Source: Periplaneta americana
Taxonomy: Eukaryota > Arthropoda > Insecta > Blattodea > Blattidae
NCBI RefSeq assembly: GCF_040183065.1
Contig: NC_091120.1
Span: forward strand, 193,241,627-193,305,626
Direction: 5' to 3'
Length of the DNA stretch: 64,000 nucleotides
The position numbers were made by a program, and so were the translations under genes. The first letter of the stretch is position 1. Every line of letters begins with the position of its first letter. Below, piece after piece: positions 1-9,768 of this stretch. Below the pieces are notes generated by a model. The model saw nothing but the letters and a program-made list of their open reading frames with translations, searched no databases and was not told the origin of the DNA.

Positions 1-2045
1 TGTTCATATTATTCATTTCGTTTCCAAGGATGCATTCATTTTTTGGTTTCGAAATCTTCAAGTTACAGGATTCATTGCGTTCATATGGTTTCCTTTCGTT
101 TCCAAGGATACAATCATTTTTTGGTTTCGAAATCTTCAAGTTACAGGATTCATTGTGTTCATATTGTTCATTTCGTTTCCAAGGATACATTCATTTTTTG
201 GTTTCGAAATCTTCAAGTTACAGGATTCATTGCGTTCATATGGTTCCTTTCGTTTCTAAGGATACATTCATTTTTTGGTTTCGAAATCTTCAAGTTACAG
301 GATTCATTGTGTCCATATTGTTCATTTCGTTTCCAAGGATGCATTCATTTTTTGGTTTCGAAAACTTCAAGTTACAGGATTCAGTGCGTTCATATGGTTT
401 CCTTTCGTTTCCAAGGATACAATAATTTTTTGGTTTCGAAATCTTCAAGTTACAGGATTCATTGTGTTCATATTGTTCATTTCGTATCCAAGGCTACATT
501 CATTTTTTGGTTTCGAAATCTTCAAGTTACAGGATTCGTTGTGTTCATATTGTTCATTTCGTTTCCAAGGATACATTCACTTTTTGGTTTTGAAATCTTC
601 AAGTTACAGGATTCATTGTGTTCATATTGTTCATTTCGTTTCCAAGGATACATTCATTTTTTGGTTTCGAAATCTTCAAGTTACAGGATTCATTGCGTTC
701 ATATGGTTCTTTCGTTTCCAAGGATACATTCATTTTTTGGTTTCGAAATCTTCAAGTTACAGGATTCATTGTGTTCATATTGTTCATTTCGTTTCCAAGG
801 ATACATTCATTTTTTGGTTTCGAAATCTTCAAGTTACAGGTTTCATTATGTTCATATGGTTCCTTTCGTTTCCAAGGATACAAACATTTTTTGGTTTTGA
901 AATCTTCAAGTTACAGGATTCATTGTGTTCATATTATTCATTTCGTTTCCAAGGATGCATTCATTTTTTGGTTTCGAAATCTTCAAGTTACAGGATTCAT
1001 TGCGTTCATATGGTTTCCTTTCGTTTCCAAGGATACTTTCATTTTTTGGTTTTGAAATCTTCAAGTTACAGGATTCATTGTGTTCATATTGTTCATTTCG
1101 TTTCCAAGGATACATTCATTTTTTGGTTTCGAAATCTTCAAGTTACAGGATTCATTGCGTTCATATGGTTCGTTTCGTTTCCAAGGATACATTCATTTTT
1201 TGGTTTTGAAGTCTTCAAGTTACAGGATTCATTGTGTTCATTTTGTTCATTTCGTTTCCAAGGAAACATTCATTTTTTGGTTTCGAAATCGATACATTCA
1301 TTTTTTGGTTTCGAAATCTTCAAGTTACAGGATTCATTGTGTTCATTTTGTTCATTTCGTTTCCAAGGATACATTCATTTTTTGGTTTTGAAATCTTCAA
1401 GTTACAGGATTCATTGTGTTCATATTGTTCATTTCTTTTTCAAGGTTACATTCATTTTTTAGTTTCGAAATCTTCAAGTTACATGATTCATTGTGTTCAT
1501 ATTGTTCATTTCGTTTCCAAGGATACATTCATTTTTTGGTTTCGAAATCTTCAAGTTACAGGATTCATTGTGTTTATATTGTTCATTTCGTTTCCAAGGA
1601 TACATTCATTTTTTGTTTTTGAAATCTTCAAGTTACAGGATTCATTGTGTTCATATTGTTCATTTCGTTTCCAAGGATACATTAATTTTTTGATTTTTGA
1701 AATCTTCAAGTTGCAGGATTCATTGTGTTCATATTGTTCATTTCGTTTCCAAGGATACATTCATTTTTTTGGTTTCGAAATCTTCAAGTTACAGGATTCA
1801 TTGTGTTCATATCGTTCATTTTGTTTTCAAGGATACATTCATTTTTTAGTTTCGAAATCTTCAAGTTACAGGATTCATTGTGTTCATATTGTTAATTTCG
1901 TTTCCAAGGATGCATTCATTTTTTGGTTTTGAAATCTTCAAGTTGCAGGATTCATTGTGTTCATATTATTCATTTTGTTTGGATACATTGATTTTTTTTT
2001 TATTCACAATATTCAAGTTGCAGGATTCATTGGTTTCAAAATCTT
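1..2045. repeat. 77/78-bp tandem satellite, about 26 units
   Basis: The unit (tgttcatattgttcatttcg, then a fixed ~57-bp remainder ending in ttacaggattcattg) recurs every 77-78 bp. Two variants (…tcatatggtt.cctttcg and …tcatattgttcatttcg) alternate irregularly up to about 1235; after that only the second is seen. A ~30-bp local duplication at 1275-1310 marks an unequal-exchange scar. The last units (1970-2045) are degraded. Long open frames on both strands are a by-product of a stop-poor unit and are not genes. Confidence 0.97.
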
Positions 2046-2389
2046 CAAGTTAAGATATGGCGGAATTATTTCGATTTGTAAGAAGTAATAGACCAAGAGA
2101 TAAGTTAATCGACATGAAATGGACATATGTATACAAAAAACAATGTTACGATAGAGGTGTGATTAGCGCGAGATTTCTTATTCACTGATGACTATTTCCT
2201 CAAATAAGAAAACCATTATAGAAGAACCTACAGAGCACAACTTCAACGGAAATTTTGGTTGAAACTTCATAAAAACAGGATGAATGTATGAAATTCAAAA
2301 GCCATATTAATAGAAAGCATTTAATAATTATACAGTGATAGTTTTGGACTCATAATGAAAACAGCCTACATGTAATTTTCTGTATTATT
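2046..2389. other. No recognisable feature
   Basis: AT-rich single-copy-looking DNA between two satellites. I see no convincing coding, RNA or mobile-element signal. Confidence 0.5.
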
Positions 2390-2562
2390 TTTGTGACGAA
2401 AATGATGACAAAATGTATATGGTGACGAAATATGTTCGGTGACAAAATCTTCTCAGTGACAAAAACATGACAAGATGTATTTGATAACAAAAAAGTAATG
2501 ACGAAAAATAGATGACAAACTATAACTGTGACGAAATTACCGGTTACGAAATGCCCTAGATC
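2390..2562. repeat. Degenerate tgac[ga]aaa microrepeat
   Basis: The word gtgacgaaa or gtgacaaaa recurs at irregular 10-25-bp spacing (for example around 2391, 2424, 2440, 2456, 2468, 2499, 2529), ending in gccctagatccgacatg. It looks like a decayed short tandem array or the end of an interspersed repeat. Confidence 0.6.
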
Positions 2563-2579
2563 CGACATGAAAGAACAGA

Positions 2580-4430
2580 AATAACTGCAAGGTAAGCAGA
2601 CAAGAAGAATACAAGGGAATAAGAGGAAGGCAAGGACAGTAAGGGGAACACAAGAATAAACAAAAGGAATACAAGGGGAAAAGGGAAACTAAGGAGAACA
2701 TGGGGTTAGAAGGAGAACAAGGGAAATAAAAAGAGAATAAGGGAAAACAAGAAGAACAAGGGAAATACAAAGTGAATAAGGGGAATCAAGAAGAACAAGG
2801 AGAAAAGAGGAGAACAAGCTGAAAACAATGAGAACAAGGAGAAAACAAGAAGAACAAGGGAAATACAAAGTGAATAAGGGGAAACAAGAAGAACAAGGAG
2901 AAAAGAGGAGAACAAGCTGAAAACAATGAGAACAAGGAGAAAACAAGAAGAACAAGGGTAATACAAAGTGAATAAGGGGAATCAAGAAGAACAAGGAGAA
3001 AAGAGGAAAACAAGCGGGAAACAAAGAGAACAAGGAGAAAACAAGAAGAACAAGAGAAATACAGAGAGAATAAGGGGAAACAAGAAGAACAAGGAGAAAA
3101 GAGGATAACAAGCGGGAAACAAAGAGAACAAGGAGAAAACAAGAAGAACAAGGGAAATACAGAGAGAATAAGGGGAAACAAGAAGAACAAGGAGAAAAGA
3201 GGATAACAAGCGGGAAACAAAGAGAACAAGGAGAAAACAAGAACAATGGAAATACAGAGAGAATAAGGGGAAACAAGAAGAACAAGAAGAAAAGAGGATA
3301 ACAAGCGGGAAACAAAGAGAATAAGGAGAAAACAAGAAGAACAAGGGAAATACAGAGAGAATAAGGGGAAACAAGAAGAACAAGGAGAAAAGAGGATAAC
3401 AAGCGGGAAACAAAGAGAACAAGGAGAAAACAAGGACAACAAGGGAATTACAAGGAGAACAAGGGAAATACAAAGAGAATAAGGGAAAACAAGAAGAACA
3501 AGGAGAAAAGAAGGAGAGAAAGCGGGAAACAAAGAGAACAAGGCGAAAACAAAGACAACAAGGGAATTACAAGGAGAACAAGGGAAATACAGAGAGAATA
3601 AGGGGAACAAGAAGAACAAGGAGAAAAGAGGAGAACAAGCGGGAAACAAAGCGAACAAAGTGAAAAGGACAACAAGGGAATTACAAGGAGAACAAGGGAA
3701 ATACAAAGAGAATAAGTGGAAACAAGAAGAACAAGGAGAAAAGAAGGAGAGAAAGCGGGAAACAAAGAGAACAAGGAGAAAACAAAGACAACAAGGGAAT
3801 TACAAGGAGAACAAGGGAAATACAAAGAGAATAAGGGAAAACAAGAAGAACAAGGAGAAAAGAAGGAGAGAAAGCGGGAAACAAAGAGAACAAGGAGAAA
3901 ACAAGGACAACAAGGGAATTACAAGGAGAACAAGGGAAATACAAAGAGAATAAGGGAAAACAAGAAGAACAAGGAGAAAAGAAGGAGAGAAAGCGGGAAA
4001 CAAAGAGAACAAGGCGAAAACAAAGACAACAAGGGAATTACAAGGAGAACAAGGGAAATACAGAGAGAATAAGTGGAAACAAGAAGAACAAGGAGAAAAG
4101 AGGAGAACAAGCGGGAAACAAAGCGAACAAAGTGAAAAGGACAACAAGGGAATTACAAGGAGAACAAGGGAAATACAAAGAGAATAAGTGGAAACAAGAA
4201 GAACAAGGAGAAAAGAGGAGAACAAGCGGGAAACAAGAAGAACAAGGGGAAAACGACGACAACAAGAGGAAGACAGGACAAGGGGAACACAAATCTGACA
4301 AAGTGAATATGAGGAGAATAGAGGGAACACAAGGAGAACAAGGGGAAGACAAGGAGAACAGGGGGAAGAAAAGAAGAGTAAGGAAAAAGCAAGAAGAACA
4401 AGGGGAAGATGAGAACCCAATAGCACTTAA
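2580..4430. repeat. Purine-rich satellite, 98-bp units becoming 119-bp units
   Basis: The plus strand is nearly free of T and built from gaacaagga, aaacaaga and gggaaataca blocks. Marking each unit by its …aaataca(a/g)ag word gives spacings of 98 bp (2768, 2866, 2964, 3062, then ~98 and 95) and, after about 3470, 114-119 bp (3471, 3590, 3704, 3823, 3942, 4061, 4176). The longer unit carries an extra ~21 bp containing gggaattacaaggag. Leu/Phe/Pro/Ser-rich minus-strand frames across it are translation of the satellite. Confidence 0.96.
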
Positions 4431-4574
4431 AAGTCCCAGAGGAAAGCCCACGGTACATAGCTTTACCACCAACTAATGACCGACCACATAACGCGGAGAC
4501 CATATTTGGAGTTGATTTGGGAAGAGAAGTTGAATTATTCTTAGAGTTTCATGCTTTAGTCTTATTTTATTTTA

Positions 4575-5200
4575 ATGTATGCCTACACAAACATGGACAT
4601 TACGACGAAGTGAAGAAAAGCGACTAGAAGCATTTGAAATGTGGATATGGAGAAGAATGGAGCGTATGAAATGGACAGACAGAATGAGAAATGAAGCTGT
4701 GTTGGAAAGAGTGGGTGAAGAAAGAATGACGCTGTAACTTATCAGGAAGAATATTATGGATTTATTAATTTGTCCTACAGAATAATCTCCATAATATTGA
4801 CAATTAATATTTGAGGAGAAAAATTCGCTCCGGCGCCGGGGATCGAACCCGGGTCCTTGGTTCTACGTACCAAGCACTCTGACCACTGAGCTACGCCATA
4901 AAGGAAAACACTGAAGGAGGAAGGTTCGATCCGGTGCTGTGGATTGAATTCGGCGTAGCTCAGTGGTCAGAGCGCTTGGTAGGCCTATGTAGAACCAAGG
5001 ACCCGGGTTCGATCCCCGGCGCCGGAGCGAATTTTTTTCCTCAAATATTAATTATCAGGAAGAGAAAAAGGAATTGATTGGGTCACTGGTTCAAAAGAAA
5101 CTGCCTACTGAAGGATGCACTGGAAGGTTTGGTGAACGGGAGAAAAGTTCGGGGCAGAAGAAGTTGTCACATGATAAACGACATTAATATTAATTTTACT
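4575..5200 (+). pseudogene. LINE C-terminal fragment, split by an insertion
   Basis: Non-LTR retrotransposon remnant. Translation of 4588-4738 reads TWTLRRSEEKRLEAFEMW…WTDRMRNE…GEERM, and after the insertion at 4751-5051 the same protein resumes (IRKRKRN, GHWFKRNCLLKDALEG, VNGRKVRGRRS). It is the same family as the fragment at 6978-7345. In-frame stops and the lack of the polymerase part show it is dead. It serves as a clean pre-insertion reference for the nested SINE. Confidence 0.8.
4751..5051 (-). mobile_element. Palindromic tRNA-derived SINE, 12-bp TSD
   Basis: It is flanked by ttatcaggaaga at 4739-4750 and 5052-5063, and the interrupted LINE supplies the empty-site reading. The minus strand carries a tRNA-like head: A box tagctcagtgg, B box ggttcgatccc, acceptor ends pairing around ggcg/cgcc, and an anticodon arm ttggt-acgtaga-accaa. 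This is followed by gcgaatttttctcctc and a 3' tail. An inverted second copy of the head sits at 4940-5051 on the plus strand with an 6-bp insert in the anticodon loop. The two heads face outward. The TSD length fits LINE-driven retroposition. Confidence 0.8.
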
Positions 5201-5224
5201 GGAACGACAATATTAAATTACATG

Positions 5225-5445
5225 TACAGCTGTCAAAAAAAAAAGTGGCCGCACTCGTGAACAGCGAATATTTTCAAAGTCCACTTCGGGTCGCGGCGAT
5301 GTTACACGATGCATGTGCTTGTACAAGCAGTTCCGGAACTATGAAAGTGTTCCATATCTGCGCCTCGTAGACCAGCGGTAGAGTGCTTGTTTAATGATTC
5401 GAAGGTCGTGGGTTCGGGCCTTCTTCAAGTTTTCATTTTATTTTT
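5225..5445 (+). mobile_element. tRNA-derived SINE with long 5' leader
   Basis: A tRNA-like stretch at 5361-5425 (A box tagaccagcgg, B box gtgggttcggg) is preceded by ~135 bp beginning tacagctgtcaaaa and containing aaagtggccgc. The same leader precedes a different tRNA-like head in the minus-strand copy at 7690-7965, so leader plus head is a family feature and not chance adjacency. Confidence 0.6.
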
Positions 5446-6430
5446 TAATCTTTCTTTAGCGATGTAAATGATATTCAAATTATCATTTATATCCAGTTAT
5501 CGTTCTTTATGGATATCACGTTATTTATATTTTGTTATCGTTCTTTAGATATATGAATAAAATTCAGGTCATCATTTGTATTCTGTTATCGTATTATAAC
5601 GATATGAATAATAATTATTATTGTATTTCCAATGGGGGTTAGCCCTAATTTACATATGTATGTTAGGGCTATAGTTTTATACACAAAAAAGATAAGCATA
5701 AAGAGAAATGGAAAAGAAAATTAAATTAGCTTACGCGATGTAAACAAAACATAAACAATCCGTAAATTAGGCGTTGCGATTGCAAAACAAATATCAGGTA
5801 TCAATTTGTAACATACAAAAACATTAACAACACACATTCGTAACACTTCTATAACACAAATATGCAGCTTTCCGTACCATACATCATAAATTAATACACA
5901 ACAGTCATACAAACACAATCAAACTATAATTACGACATTGCGACGACATCAAGCATCCCATAACTGACTCACAAACATAACAAATCAAGCATCCGTTACA
6001 ACACATACACTTCAACATAGTAACCACACTTTTAAAACTTACAAATTTGGCTCCAACAAGAATAAATAGGACACTGTTACTAATTACTATTCTTCTACAA
6101 TTTCTTAAATACATCTGTAATAAGTCTGTGAAATTCCGATATGAATAATATTCACGTTTTTTATATTGTTATCGTTCTTTAGCGATTTAAATAATATTCA
6201 AGTTATCATTTATATTCTGTTTTCCTTCATTAGCATTATAAAACAATATTCAAGTTATTTGTATTGTTATTGTTCTTTCGCAATATATTAATTAAACAAA
6301 CCGATATTTATCATTTATATTCTGTTATCGTTCTTTAGTGATGCTGTATAAATAATATTCAAGTTATTTATATTGTAATCGTTCTTTAGCGATATAAATA
6401 ACATAAATTTAATATTAGGTTTGGAAAAAT
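5446..6430. repeat. Minisatellite, ttatcgttctttagcgat units of ~45-58 bp, interrupted
   Basis: The word ttatcgttctttagcgat followed by aataatattcaagttatca recurs near 5447, 5500, 5541 and 5587, then again near 6170, 6224, 6267, 6325 and 6378. The middle of the array was split by a retroposon (5614-6136). Confidence 0.8.
5614..6136 (-). mobile_element. 5'-truncated retroposon with exact 14-bp TSD
   Basis: An identical 14-bp word, cgatatgaataata, flanks it at 5600-5613 and 6137-6150, inside the minisatellite. The left end is an (att)n stretch followed by a 9-bp hairpin (tagccctaa…ttagggcta, 5640-5671), consistent with a minus-strand 3' tail. A related 3' end (ccccattgagggtagccc next to (taa)n) occurs at 14397-14500. 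No coding sequence is recognisable; it is probably a LINE 3' UTR. Confidence 0.75.
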
Positions 6431-6504
6431 CCAGTTGCATAATACTGGTATTAGTTTTTCTTTTTGTATTATTACATTATACTATCTTGAACCACAATAA
6501 AATG

Positions 6505-6585
6505 AAAAGGAGTAATGAGGAATTGAACCTGAGACGTTGACATCTAAATTCCGACGTTCGTCCGCTGAGCTACGAGAGCAAAAGT
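6505..6585 (-). repeat. tRNA-like sequence (SINE head)
   Basis: The minus strand shows ctcgtagctcagcggac (A-box-like) and caggttcaattcctc (B box) at tRNA-like spacing. Acceptor pairing is poor and it lies in repeats, so I read it as a SINE or pseudo-tRNA. Confidence 0.5.
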
Positions 6586-6977
6586 GTGGAAACATTTTCG
6601 GAAAAATTGGCCCAATCACACTCTAAGATCTTCTGATGATTCGTAGAAGCTAGTCCAGGATGCGGGGGGCAAAGGCTAATTGAGATTTCCCGGTCTCTGA
6701 CCGGGTCAAACATCCTGATAGAATTAATATTTAACCCTTGCCGTGACTTTCGGTGAAGTCCGGAGGGCCCAATTAGTCAAATCCACTCTCCTCATCTCCA
6801 CGCTTGGGCCCCCTGGAATTTAATAAGATGCGAAAGAGATAGTGGTGTGCGGAAAGTAACGGGATGTTACCGTATTTAGGCCTATCCTTCCCAAGAAAAC
6901 TGCAAACATGAACAAAGGAAGCTTTTAATAGAAGAAGAAGAAGGATCTTCTGCGGACCTCTGGAAAAAGAACTAAGG
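6586..6977. other. Mixed-composition stretch, nothing recognised
   Basis: 6640-6810 is noticeably more GC-rich than its surroundings and is bracketed by ttggcccaatcac near 6607 and gggcccaattag near 6766, which could be weak inverted ends. I cannot assign it. Confidence 0.4.
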
Positions 6978-7345
6978 AAGAGACTAGTGAAATGCTTTGT
7001 GTGGAGTGTGGCATTGTATGGGGAAAGAACATGGACATTACGACGAAATGAAGAGAAACGAATTGAAGCATTTGAAATGTGGATGTGGAGAAGAACGGTG
7101 CGTGTAAAGTGGACAGACAGAATAAGAAATAAAATTGTGTTTGAAAAAGTGAGTGAAGAAAGAATGATGCTGAAACTGATTAGAAAGAGAAAAAGGAATT
7201 GGTTGGGTCTCTGGTTGAAAAGAATAATAGAAGACATTAGGATATGTGGATCATATGCGGAGACTAAGAGGAAGGCAGAAAATAGGAAAGATTGGAGATT
7301 GCTGGGTTTGCAATGAAAGACCTGCCCATGGACAGAACATTTATG
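6978..7345 (+). pseudogene. LINE C-terminal fragment
   Basis: Reads VALYGERTWTLRRNEEKRIE, AFEMWMWRRT, KWTDRIRN, LKLIRKRKRNWLGLWLKR and SYAETKRKAENRKDW. It is closely related to 4575-5200 but deleted for the CLLKDALEG…VRGRR segment. This is the region downstream of the reverse transcriptase in a non-LTR retrotransposon. No 5' part is present, so it is a truncated relic. Confidence 0.8.
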
Positions 7346-7689
7346 TGTGTATGTTCAGAATGCCTGGAATATCGTGTCTAAGAACAGTCGCTATTTGCAA
7401 AGACTAGTCAATTCCATGCCCACTCGACTGCAAGATGATCGAGATAAGAGGAAGATAGACTAAATATTGAATTGTGGCTTTTTGTTTTGTTTTTTGAACG
7501 CTCAATTGTTTGAATGTTTTAAGGCCGACGCCAGTAAATTTGTTATGTTTATGCCACGAAAGATATTTTATTGAGAATAAAATCTTTTTCTTTCCATTTG
7601 CAGCCACAATATCATAATGATAATGATAAAGTCATGGCATAATATATTAATGAACCTGATGTTAATTACTAAAATAATCATAAAAAAGA

Positions 7690-7965
7690 AAGGAGCCATT
7701 ATGTCTAGTTTGTCTCTCTCAAAAACAGAACAAAAAAGGACATAAAATGCACGAGGTTGTAGTCGAACGCAGGACCTCATGAATAAGAGGCCTGAACGCT
7801 ACCATTATGCTATCGAATAACACACAGTATACTTCAATTATAACTGTAGATATCAGGCAACGTGGTCCAACAACATGTAACATCGCCTGTCTCCGAATTG
7901 TAGCGAAGATACCCGAAGGGAACTTTGATTCAGGAGAGCGGCCACTTTTTCTTTTGACAGCTGTA
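7690..7965 (-). mobile_element. tRNA-derived SINE with the same 5' leader
   Basis: On the minus strand the leader gtacagctgtcaaaag, aaaaagtggccgc runs from 7965. It is followed near 7822-7748 by a tRNA-like head with gatagcataatggtagcg (A box) and tgcgttcgacta (B box), and a hairpin cctc…gagg as anticodon arm. The head differs from the copy at 5361 although the leader matches. Confidence 0.6.
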
Positions 7966-8093
7966 CATTATTTTCTGATAAATTAACTCTTAAACGCAGA
8001 ATGTTATGAAACGTATTTTTTTTCCTGTTAATAATGGAAAATGTTCAATCCACACCTCGTGTGGATATTCATTTTGTCCAAAGTCCAAGCTAA

Positions 8094-9263
8094 GGGTCGT
8101 GTATAAAGACTTTCCGAAGGCGACTTTCGTAGCAAAGGATGTCTAATAATACGCCGAGAAACATGAACAGCTTCAATAATTTCCTTTATATCAGCTGTTT
8201 GTCTATGTGAATGACGTGAATATGTTAGGAGAAAATCCACAAACGATTAGGGAAAACACGGGAATTTTACTGGAAGCAAGTAAAAAGATAGGTTTGGAAG
8301 TAAATCCCGAAAAGACAAAGTATATGATTATGTCTCGTGACGGGAATATTGTACGAAATGGAAATATAAAAATTGGAAATTTATCTTTTGAAGAGGTGGA
8401 GAAGTTCAAATATCTTGGAGCAACAGTAACAAATATAAATGACACTCGGGAGGAAATTAAACACAGAATAAATATGGGAAATGCCTGTTATTATTCTGTT
8501 GAGAAGCTTTTATCATCCAGTCTGCTGTCAAAAAATCTGAAAGTTGGAATTTATAAAACAGTTATATTACCGGTTGTTCTTTATGATTGTGAAACTTGGA
8601 CTCTCACTTTGAGAGAGGAACATAGGTTAAGGGTGTTTGAGAATAAGGTGCTTAGGAATATATTTTGGGCTAAGAGGGATAAAGTTACAGGAGAATGGAG
8701 AAAGTTACACAACACAGAACTGCACGCATTGTATTCTTCACCTGACATAATTAGGAACATTAAATCCAGACGTTTGAGATGGGCAGGGCATGTAGCACGT
8801 ATGGGCGAATCCAGAAATGCATATAGATTGTTAATTGGGAGGCGGAGGGAAAAAGATCTTTAGGGAGGCCGAGACGAGACGCAGATGGGAAGATAATATT
8901 AAAATGGATTTGAGGGAGGTGGTATATGATTATAGAGAATGGATTAATCTTGCTCAGGATAGGGACGGATGGCGGGCTTATGTGAGGGCGGCAATGAACC
9001 TCCGGGTTCCTTAAAAGCAAGTAAGTAAGTAAGTATGTATGCCCTCAACATTCTCGGAAAAATTCAACAATTTCCCAAATACCGATACTTTTCCTTAATG
9101 CCTACGAACGAAAGTCGAAGTTAAAGTTTAGATTTTCGGCGTCTTTGTAATAAAGTCACGATCGAAGTTTACTTTCGTCAAAGTGTCGACTTTGAATAGG
9201 TAAATGGCGACTTTGTACTTTACTAAGTCAACTTTGGTCCAAAGTCTCGTTTATGAATACGGC
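8094..9263. mobile_element. Possible Harbinger-type MITE split by a LINE
   Basis: Left end gggtcgtgtataaagactttc and right end (reverse complement) gccgtattcataaacgagac, both followed by runs of ggcgacttt and cgactttg, look like imperfect terminal inverted repeats around the LINE at 8190-9025. A target duplication is not clear. Confidence 0.35.
8190..9040 (+). pseudogene. 5'-truncated LINE, reverse transcriptase C-terminal half
   Basis: From 8207 it reads [92 protein letters not shown]. After a frameshift near 8860 it continues to WINLAQDRDGW…AAMNLRVP* at about 9014. It ends in an (aagt)n tail at 9017-9037. The catalytic YADD box of sister copies (36780, 47630) is YVND here, so the polymerase is inactivated as well as truncated. 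Confidence 0.88.
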
Positions 9264-9572
9264 TTTGTTTCTACATACGTCAGTTGTTAAGTAACAGTAA
9301 TATCTTTCCTTGGTTAAATAAAACCATAAAGTTCAGTTTGACGTGATTCGGATACGGTATAATTAATAAACGGCATAAAAATAATTTACGCTATTAATAG
9401 TATGCAGCAAGAAATAGAGACAAGATGTTTAAAGAAAGTAGTTCTCAGAAAGAAACTTTTCATAAATCGTTAGGCAGACTTTGTTATTGACGCAATGCTG
9501 TGGGAATACCACCAATTCTTGTCTTAAACTCGTGGACTCATGGGAATTTACACGTCATAGTATATTCCTTGA
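9264..9572. other. No recognisable feature
   Basis: AT-rich sequence between the LINE/MITE and the P-type elements; nothing supported. Confidence 0.5.
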
Positions 9573-9579
9573 GTATAAA

Positions 9580-9761
9580 CACAATCTAGTATATACAGTC
9601 ACGAAGCTCAATTCGTAATAAATATGCATCCATAGATAGTTGCTAACCACTAGGATCGCTACTATCGCCTCATTACAGACAATGCGAAATAGTACCTGCA
9701 CAGTCTATTGTTCCTAGCATCCTCAAAACTCAAGCTTCGTGATTGTATATACTAGACTGTG
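9580..9761. mobile_element. P-superfamily MITE (copy A)
   Basis: A 182-bp element with ~29-bp terminal inverted repeats: cacaatctagtatatacagt at the left, the complement of agcttcgtgattgtatatac…actgtg at the right. It is flanked by gtataaa at 9573-9579 and 9762-9768, and abuts copy B so that both share one gtataaa word. The ends match the THAP-coding element B, which assigns the family. Confidence 0.75.
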
Positions 9762-9768
9762 GTATAAA

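Noticed and set aside
30..1932. Open frames up to 395 codons in the first 2 kb
   Set aside because: All are translations of the 77/78-bp satellite; several frames and both strands are open at once.
1..2045. CRISPR array
   Set aside because: Regular 77/78-bp repeats have no distinct spacers and the context is eukaryotic.
2537..4503. Leu/Phe/Ser/Pro-rich frames up to 306 codons (minus) and Lys/Glu-rich frames (plus)
   Set aside because: Produced by the purine-rich satellite; no start, domain or codon structure independent of the repeat.
4820..5030. Functional tRNA genes (Tyr-like, Cys-like at 29390)
   Set aside because: Cytosine instead of T at the position before the anticodon, imperfect acceptor stems, and location inside TSD-flanked inserts point to SINE heads.
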